A program made the translations under genes and the position numbers. Source: Muribaculaceae bacterium (GTDB taxonomy: Bacteria; Bacteroidota; Bacteroidia; Bacteroidales; Muribaculaceae). Taken from it: a DNA stretch of 11,815 bases. Below, one piece after another: positions 7,929 to 11,815 of this stretch. The notes below the pieces were generated by a model. It saw nothing but the letters and a program-made list of their open reading frames with translations. It was not told the origin of the DNA and did no database searches. Location of the stretch: NCBI GenBank assembly GCA_024400895.1, contig JAKSMA010000053.1, positions 1-11,815 of the forward strand, in the 5' to 3' direction. The stretch's first letter is position 1; every line of letters starts with the position of its first letter.

Positions 7929-7936
7929 CAAATATA
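7929..7936 (-). promoter_or_regulatory. -7 element of the promoter for the 6485-7873 symporter
   Basis: On the minus strand TATATTTG matches TAnnTTTG, followed by GCAAAAATA. The same 12-base block TATTTTTGCAAA (plus-strand reading, 7921-7932) occurs before the paralogue at 9471-9482. Only a weak -33 candidate is seen. The box lies 55 bases before the start codon. Confidence 0.5.
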
Positions 7937-7968
7937 ATATGAATAACCAATATTACTATACAATTTCA

Positions 7969-8001
7969 GTAAAAAAATGCAATTTGTTGAAAAAAAAGCA
8001 C
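7969..8001. repeat. Upstream leader block shared with the paralogous symporter (copy 1)
   Basis: GT-A7-TGCAATTTGTTG-A8-GCAC here matches GT-A7-TTGATTTATTG-A8-GCAC at 9518-9549, with one gap and few mismatches. In both loci the block sits 36-37 bases beyond the shared TATTTTTGCAAA. In this copy it overlaps the terminator of the upstream gene. Confidence 0.6.
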
Positions 8002-8025
8002 ATTTTATTTTATTGGAAATGTGCT
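7990..8025 (-). terminator. Strong intrinsic terminator of the 8035-9417 symporter gene
   Basis: Read on the minus strand, AGCACATTT (8025-8017) pairs perfectly with AAATGTGCT (8005-7997) across an 11-base AT-rich loop, and is followed by a run of eight T (7997-7990). It begins 10 bases after the stop codon of the gene, so the two symporters are separate transcription units. Confidence 0.85.
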
Positions 8026-8034
8026 AAATATAGT

Positions 8035-9417
8035 TCATTTCTTTGAAATAGGCGGATTGCTATCGGTATACATATCTGCTTCGAGGCGGTCTTCCCATAG
8101 ATAATAACGTGTTTCGCGCACAATCACGACGCTGAGCAGAAGCACTGCCACAAGATTTGGAATTGCCATCAGCGCATTCATGCAGTCGCTCACATTCCAC
8201 ACAAGGTCGAGGTTGATGATGCTACCCAAGAAGATGCACACCACAAATGCCCAGCGATATATGTATTTCATAATACCGCCATTCAAATATTCCATTGCAC
8301 GCTCGCCGTAGTAGCTCCATCCGAGAATGGTGGTGAACGCAAAGGTGAACATACCGAAACTCAACAATGGCTTACCAATCACAGGGATATCGCCAAATGC
8401 CGCATTAGCAAGTTCTGCGCCATCGTTGTAATTAATTGATGGGTCGGCAAGAATGCAACTTACCAGCACCACGCCTGTCACCGCACATATCACCACAGTA
8501 TCCCAAAATGTGCCAGTCGATGCCACCAAAGCCTGACGCACAGGATTTTTGGTTTGAGCCGCTGCCGCAGCAATAGAAGCAGAGCCAAGCCCCGACTCAT
8601 TGCTGAACAAACCACGGGCTATACCATAACGAGCCGCTACCAAAATTGTGGAGCCAACGAATCCGCCACCCATAGCCTGTGGAGAGAATGCCGCCGTACA
8701 AATCTTCTCACTTGCGGGAATTACAAATTCTGAATTGAGGCAGAGCACATAGCCACAGCCCACAATATAGAGCAATGCCATCATTGGAACTACCCACTCA
8801 CACACCTTTGCTATGCTCTTCACACCACCTACTACCACAACGCCTGTGAGTAAAGCCACGATTGCACCCGTAAGGTATGGTGACACAGAATATGTCTTCT
8901 CAGCCAACGATGCAATGGCGTTGGCCTGCACCGTATTGCCAATACCAAATGAAGCAACAATCGTGAAAATGGCAAACAACACTGCCAGCCATTTCCAACC
9001 CAGTCCTTTTTCAAGGGCATACATTGGTCCTCCGGCCATCTGGCCTTCGGCTGTACGCTCGCGATATTTCACCGCCAACAGGCTTTCGCCATATTTTGTC
9101 GACATGCCAAACACGCCTGTCAGCCAGCACCAAAGCACAGAACCTGGGCCGCCAAGTGCCACAGCCGTAGCCACGCCCACTATGTTGCCTGTGCCGATGG
9201 TTGCAGCTAAGGCCGTTGCCAACGAGCCGAATTGCGACACATCGCCCGACGAATCTTTATCTGGCGTTATGGAGAGTTTGAGCGCTTTGAAAATATGTCG
9301 TTGAGGAAAATGAAGGCGAATGGTCAGAAACACATGGGTACCCAGCAGCAAAACAATAGTGGGCCATCCCCAAAGATATCCGCCCAGAGTCACAAAAAAA
9401 TCGTTCAAATTTTCCAT
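8035..9417 (-). CDS. Sodium:alanine/glycine symporter family protein (AGCS), canonical copy
   Basis: A 460-residue inner-membrane cation-coupled amino-acid importer, AGCS family, expected to carry alanine or glycine with sodium. Conserved landmarks are IGTGNIVGVATAVALGG (74-90), the family signature GGPGSVLWCWLTGVFG (89-104), the family-typical GNTVQAN (160-166), and the FSNESGLGSASIA segment. Hydrophobic helices fill the length, and the charged C-terminal tail RETRYYLWEDRLEADM is shared with the neighbour. This copy retains the conserved polar residues that the downstream paralogue has lost, so it is the better candidate for a standard amino-acid symporter. It has its own promoter box (9479-9486) and terminator (7990-8025). 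The ATG at 9417 aligns with the paralogue start. Exact substrate cannot be read from sequence. Confidence 0.95.
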   Translation of the reverse strand: MENLNDFFVTLGGYLWGWPTIVLLLGTHVFLTIRLHFPQRHIFKALKLSITPDKDSSGDVSQFGSLATALAATIGTGNIVGVATAVALGGPGSVLWCWLTGVFGMSTKYGESLLAVKYRERTAEGQMAGGPMYALEKGLGWKWLAVLFAIFTIVASFGIGNTVQANAIASLAEKTYSVSPYLTGAIVALLTGVVVVGGVKSIAKVCEWVVPMMALLYIVGCGYVLCLNSEFVIPASEKICTAAFSPQAMGGGFVGSTILVAARYGIARGLFSNESGLGSASIAAAAAQTKNPVRQALVASTGTFWDTVVICAVTGVVLVSCILADPSINYNDGAELANAAFGDIPVIGKPLLSFGMFTFAFTTILGWSYYGERAMEYLNGGIMKYIYRWAFVVCIFLGSIINLDLVWNVSDCMNALMAIPNLVAVLLLSVVIVRETRYYLWEDRLEADMYTDSNPPISKK

Positions 9418-9478
9418 TCTCGGTCTTTACGAAATTAAAAAATGTATATAGTATAAAAGTCGGTTTTAAATATTTTTG

Positions 9479-9486
9479 CAAAAGTA
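9479..9486 (-). promoter_or_regulatory. -7 element of the promoter for the 8035-9417 symporter
   Basis: On the minus strand TACTTTTG matches TAnnTTTG and is followed by the GCAAAAATA shared with the other symporter promoter. The start codon is 61 bases downstream. I see no good -33 TTTG. Confidence 0.55.
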
Positions 9487-9517
9487 GTGTGTTTTTCATT
9501 AGTTCTCGTCTGTTTGG

Positions 9518-9549
9518 GTAAAAAAATTGATTTATTGAAAAAAAAGCAC
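9518..9549. repeat. Upstream leader block shared with the paralogous symporter (copy 2)
   Basis: This is the second copy of the A-rich block described at 7969-8001. Here it is not followed by the inverted arm that makes a terminator at the other copy. It lies in the divergent region between the symporter and the S24 regulator. Confidence 0.6.
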
Positions 9550-9558
9550 GCATTTGTT

Positions 9559-9589
9559 GGTAAAATACCATTTTTATGGTAATTTTGCC
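9559..9589. promoter_or_regulatory. Inverted-repeat operator candidate in the S24 regulator promoter
   Basis: TACCAT (9566-9571) and ATGGTA (9576-9581) form a perfect inverted repeat with a 4-base TTTT centre. Outer arms GGTAAAA (9559-9565) and TTTTGCC (9583-9589) extend the symmetry with one mismatch and a one-base bulge. GGTA and TACC half-sites therefore alternate. The element spans the promoter spacer and most of the -7 box of the gene at 9616, the position expected for an autorepressor site. Confidence 0.65.
9580..9587 (+). promoter_or_regulatory. -7 element of the promoter for the S24 regulator cluster
   Basis: TAATTTTG matches TAnnTTTG; TTTG at 9553-9556 (23-base spacing) or TTGG at 9557-9560 (19-base spacing) could be the -33 element. 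Transcription would start near 9592, giving a leader of about 24 bases before ATG 9616. Confidence 0.6.
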
Positions 9590-9615
9590 CCATAAAATAA
9601 AACACACTATCAGTC

Positions 9616-10296
9616 ATGGCAGATCAAGAAATCATATCCCGCATTAAGTACCTCATCAAGGAACTCAACTTCAAGCAAGCAGAGTTTGCCAAGAAAATTG
9701 GCATCGACACCTCCAACCTCTCAAAATATATGAACGAGCGCTTACCTGTGAGCGAATCGCTCATCAATCGCATCGTGGTCAACCTTGGCGTTTCGAAAGA
9801 GTGGCTCGAAAAAGGCACCGACATTCCTTTTGCCAAGCACAATTCGCTTCCCGTCACCACAGTGCCCGCAAGCGAGGTTGAGACCATCTCCATGGGCACA
9901 CCCGTCTACGATATCGATGTCACTGCCGGCACTATGCCACGCGCCCGCATGTTTTCCGACGACCTGGTGGTGGGCCACATCAATCTGCCCGACCTTATCA
10001 ATGAAAACTGCCGAATCGTGCGCGTGAGTGGCGACTCCATGAGCCCCGTTATCCGCAACGGCGATTTCATCGCTGTGCGCGAACTCACCAACACCCAGCA
10101 CATCTTTTGGGGACAAATCTATGTGGTGCTGCTCGACGACTACCGACTCGTGAAATATGTGCGCCGCCACGACAACCCTGCCATGGTGATTCTGCGCAGC
10201 GAGAACCCAAACTACGACGACATGGAAATTGCACGTAGCGACATCCGTGAACTTATGATGGTGCAAAACATTATCCATCTCGACACAAGAAACTAA
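9616..10296 (+). CDS. XRE-family HTH regulator with LexA-like S24 self-cleaving peptidase domain
   Basis: A 226-residue repressor-like protein. Residues 7-65 form an XRE/Cro-type helix-turn-helix: QAEFAKKIGIDTSNLSKYMN (21-40) contains the two DNA-reading helices. The C-terminal half is an S24/LexA peptidase fold: VSGDSM (137-142) supplies the nucleophile Ser141, RLVKYV (177-182) supplies the general-base Lys180, and VTAG (102-105) contains a plausible Ala104-Gly105 self-cleavage bond. LexA and phage repressors with this layout cut themselves when RecA filaments form after DNA damage, lifting repression; that this one does so is inference. It is first in a cluster with an M16 peptidase 13 bases downstream and yaaA after that. 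The inverted repeat at 9559-9589 suggests it controls its own promoter, and perhaps the divergent symporter. No phage genes are nearby. Confidence 0.93.
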   Translation: MADQEIISRIKYLIKELNFKQAEFAKKIGIDTSNLSKYMNERLPVSESLINRIVVNLGVSKEWLEKGTDIPFAKHNSLPVTTVPASEVETISMGTPVYDIDVTAGTMPRARMFSDDLVVGHINLPDLINENCRIVRVSGDSMSPVIRNGDFIAVRELTNTQHIFWGQIYVVLLDDYRLVKYVRRHDNPAMVILRSENPNYDDMEIARSDIRELMMVQNIIHLDTRN

Positions 10297-10309
10297 ACGC
10301 AAACAAAAA

Positions 10310-11536
10310 ATGAATACAAATATATCAACACACACTTTGCCCAATGGGCTGAAGTTGGTACATGTGCCAGCCACTCAACGCGTGGGCTGGTGCGGACTGG
10401 TGGTCAATGCCGGCAGCCGCGACGACTATGCCGACCGCTTCGGACTGGCTCACTTTGTGGAGCACACCATTTTCAAAGGCACCACACACCGACGCGCTTG
10501 GCACATTCTTAACCGAATGGAAACGGTGGGCGGCGAGCTCAACGCCTACACCACTAAAGAGGGCACTGTGCTCTACAGCGTTTTCCCAGAGCCTTATTTG
10601 ATGCGCGCCATGGAGCTACTGGCCGATTTGGTAATGTATTCCGTGTTTCCCGAATCGGAAATTGAGCGCGAAAAAGATGTGGTACTTGAGGAAGTGGCCA
10701 GTTATCGCGACACTCCGAGCGAAGCCGTATTCGACGACTTTGAAGATTTGATTTTCGGTGAAGACAGTAGCATGGGACACAATATTCTTGGCACCGAAGT
10801 CCATATCGAAGCCATGGGAAATGCCGATTGCAGCCGCTATCTCAAGCAACAATATGTTCCCGAAAATATGGCATTTTTCTATATGGGCCCTGCCGATGCT
10901 ACAAAGGTGTTCAGAAATGCCGAAAAACTCTTCGGTCCTATGCACCACTCCCTCAATCGCCCTGAGCGCACCACACCTGCCATCCTCACCCCCGAGCGCA
11001 AAGTGATGGACATCAGTTCACATCAGAGCCACACCATTGTGGGCGCACGAGTGCCGGGCATGTACGACGAAGGCCGTTTCGCCTTGGCATTGCTCAACAA
11101 CCTATTGGCTGGACCAGGCATGAACTCGCTGCTCAATGTGCTGATGCGCGAACGCCGCGGATTGGTCTATACCGTGGAATCGTCTATCGCCAGTTTCACC
11201 GACTGTGGTTTGCTCGAAATCTATTTCGGATGCGAGCAAAACAAGGTAAAGAAGAGTCTCGACATCATCGGCAAAACCATCGACCAGTTGGCGCAGTCGC
11301 CACTATCTGACGCCCGCCTCGATGCTGCAAAACGCCAATATTGCGGTCAACTCCTTGTTGCATCGCAGAATGTGGACTCCAGAGCCCTGGGAGCAGGCAA
11401 GAGCATCCTCGACCGGACTCGTGTGTCGGACAGCGATGCCACTGTGGAGCGCATCAAATCGGTCACCGCCGAGCAGGTACGAGCCGCCGCCGAGCAGCTC
11501 ACCATCGACAAGGCAAGCATCCTCACCTTCCAATAA
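10310..11536 (+). CDS. M16 family zinc metallopeptidase (insulinase/pitrilysin-like, M16B type)
   Basis: A 408-residue single-unit M16 peptidase, the length of the M16B subfamily, whose members usually work as dimers. The inverted zinc motif HxxEH is HFVEH at 48-52 (ligands H48 and H52, catalytic E51). The distal zinc ligand is probably E127 in VVLEEVASYRDTP, 74 residues after H52, the family spacing. ELNAYTTKEGTVLY (75-88) is the conserved strand after the active site. The second half has RERRGLVYTV (279-288), the substrate-binding Arg/Tyr region. All catalytic residues are present, so it should be active. There is no signal peptide, so it is probably cytoplasmic. It follows the S24 regulator by 13 bases and precedes yaaA by 11 bases, indicating an operon. 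The natural substrate is unknown; peptides or protein fragments are typical for the family. Confidence 0.94.
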   Translation: MNTNISTHTLPNGLKLVHVPATQRVGWCGLVVNAGSRDDYADRFGLAHFVEHTIFKGTTHRRAWHILNRMETVGGELNAYTTKEGTVLYSVFPEPYLMRAMELLADLVMYSVFPESEIEREKDVVLEEVASYRDTPSEAVFDDFEDLIFGEDSSMGHNILGTEVHIEAMGNADCSRYLKQQYVPENMAFFYMGPADATKVFRNAEKLFGPMHHSLNRPERTTPAILTPERKVMDISSHQSHTIVGARVPGMYDEGRFALALLNNLLAGPGMNSLLNVLMRERRGLVYTVESSIASFTDCGLLEIYFGCEQNKVKKSLDIIGKTIDQLAQSPLSDARLDAAKRQYCGQLLVASQNVDSRALGAGKSILDRTRVSDSDATVERIKSVTAEQVRAAAEQLTIDKASILTFQ

Positions 11537-11547
11537 CACGTCCACCT

Positions 11548-11815
11548 ATGCAGATACTACTTGCAAATGCTAAAATAATGCATTCACATACCGAGGCAAA
11601 GCCACAAGGTGTGCCAAAGTTTCAAGACATTGCCAACCGCATTGCCACCGAAATGGCGATGATGGACGTTGACACCATGGCTCAGCTCCTCGGCTGCAAC
11701 CGTAAAATCGCATTCGAGAACTGGGAGCGCTACCGCTCGTGGGACATCGCTGAAAAGCTGCCGGCCATCATGGCCTACAATGGGCAAGCCTATATGCATT
11801 TGAAAGCCCCAACGC
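11548..11815 (+). CDS. yaaA: YaaA family peroxide stress protein, 5' part only
   Basis: 89 codons are readable before the window ends, from ATG 11548. MQILLANAKIM (1-11) aligns with the YaaA N-terminus (E. coli MLILISPAKTL), with the SPAK motif changed to ANAK. LPAIMAYNGQAYMHLKA (71-87) matches the conserved AI-x-A(Y/F)-x-G-x-x-Y-x-x-L-x-A segment, the clearest family marker. Known E. coli YaaA lowers intracellular free iron and protects DNA and proteins from hydrogen peroxide; the family is reported to bind DNA. The gene starts 11 bases after the M16 stop, so it is probably co-transcribed with the S24 regulator and peptidase. The C-terminal two thirds lie outside the window. Confidence 0.85.
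   Translation, partial: MQILLANAKIMHSHTEAKPQGVPKFQDIANRIATEMAMMDVDTMAQLLGCNRKIAFENWERYRSWDIAEKLPAIMAYNGQAYMHLKAPT

Noticed and set aside
9616..10296. S24 regulator as evidence of a prophage
   Set aside because: No integrase, structural or lysis gene is nearby; neighbours are chromosomal-type genes.
9742..10374. Minus-strand frame of 210 codons
   Set aside because: Antisense to the S24 regulator and the start of the M16 gene; histidine- and valine-rich translation typical of a shadow frame.

Overview
The window looks like chromosomal DNA from the order Bacteroidales (a Prevotella- or Muribaculaceae-like gut bacterium is my best guess). Several genes are preceded by the Bacteroidetes -7 promoter element TAnnTTTG, starts lack obvious Shine-Dalgarno sequences and are A-rich, MutS resembles Bacteroidales MutS, and a secreted dockerin protein and a DUF4143 ATPase are present. 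The genus cannot be fixed from this sequence alone.

Layout. 1-620 (minus) is the 5' part of a secreted protein with a signal peptide, a type I dockerin repeat pair and a formylglycine-generating-enzyme-like (SUMF1/FGE) domain; it runs off the left edge. 621-1438 is a long intergenic region with no convincing gene, a 9-bp minisatellite and other repeat-like remnants. 1439-4051 (plus) is mutS. 4138-4249 is an AT-rich minisatellite leading straight into the promoter of an AAA_14/DUF4143 ATPase (4294-5640, plus), an accessory-looking gene that is AT-richer than its neighbours. 5734-6390 (plus) is upp, uracil phosphoribosyltransferase, closed by a hairpin at 6425-6460. 6485-7873 and 8035-9417 (both minus) are tandem paralogous sodium:alanine/glycine symporters (AGCS family) with related upstream leaders; a strong intrinsic terminator separates them. 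Divergent from them, 9616-11815 (plus) is a tight three-gene cluster: a LexA/phage-repressor-like XRE-S24 regulator whose promoter contains a clear inverted repeat, an M16 zinc metallopeptidase, and the 5' part of a YaaA-family peroxide-stress protein.

Functionally, most of the window is housekeeping (mismatch repair, uracil salvage, amino-acid uptake). The parts most worth a second look are the stress-flavoured cluster with its putative autoregulatory operator, the symporter pair in which one copy has lost conserved pocket-motif residues, the promoter minisatellite before the DUF4143 ATPase, and the dockerin-FGE architecture. I found no CRISPR array, tRNA, rRNA, transposase or obvious defence island, and nothing I would call a clearly new system.
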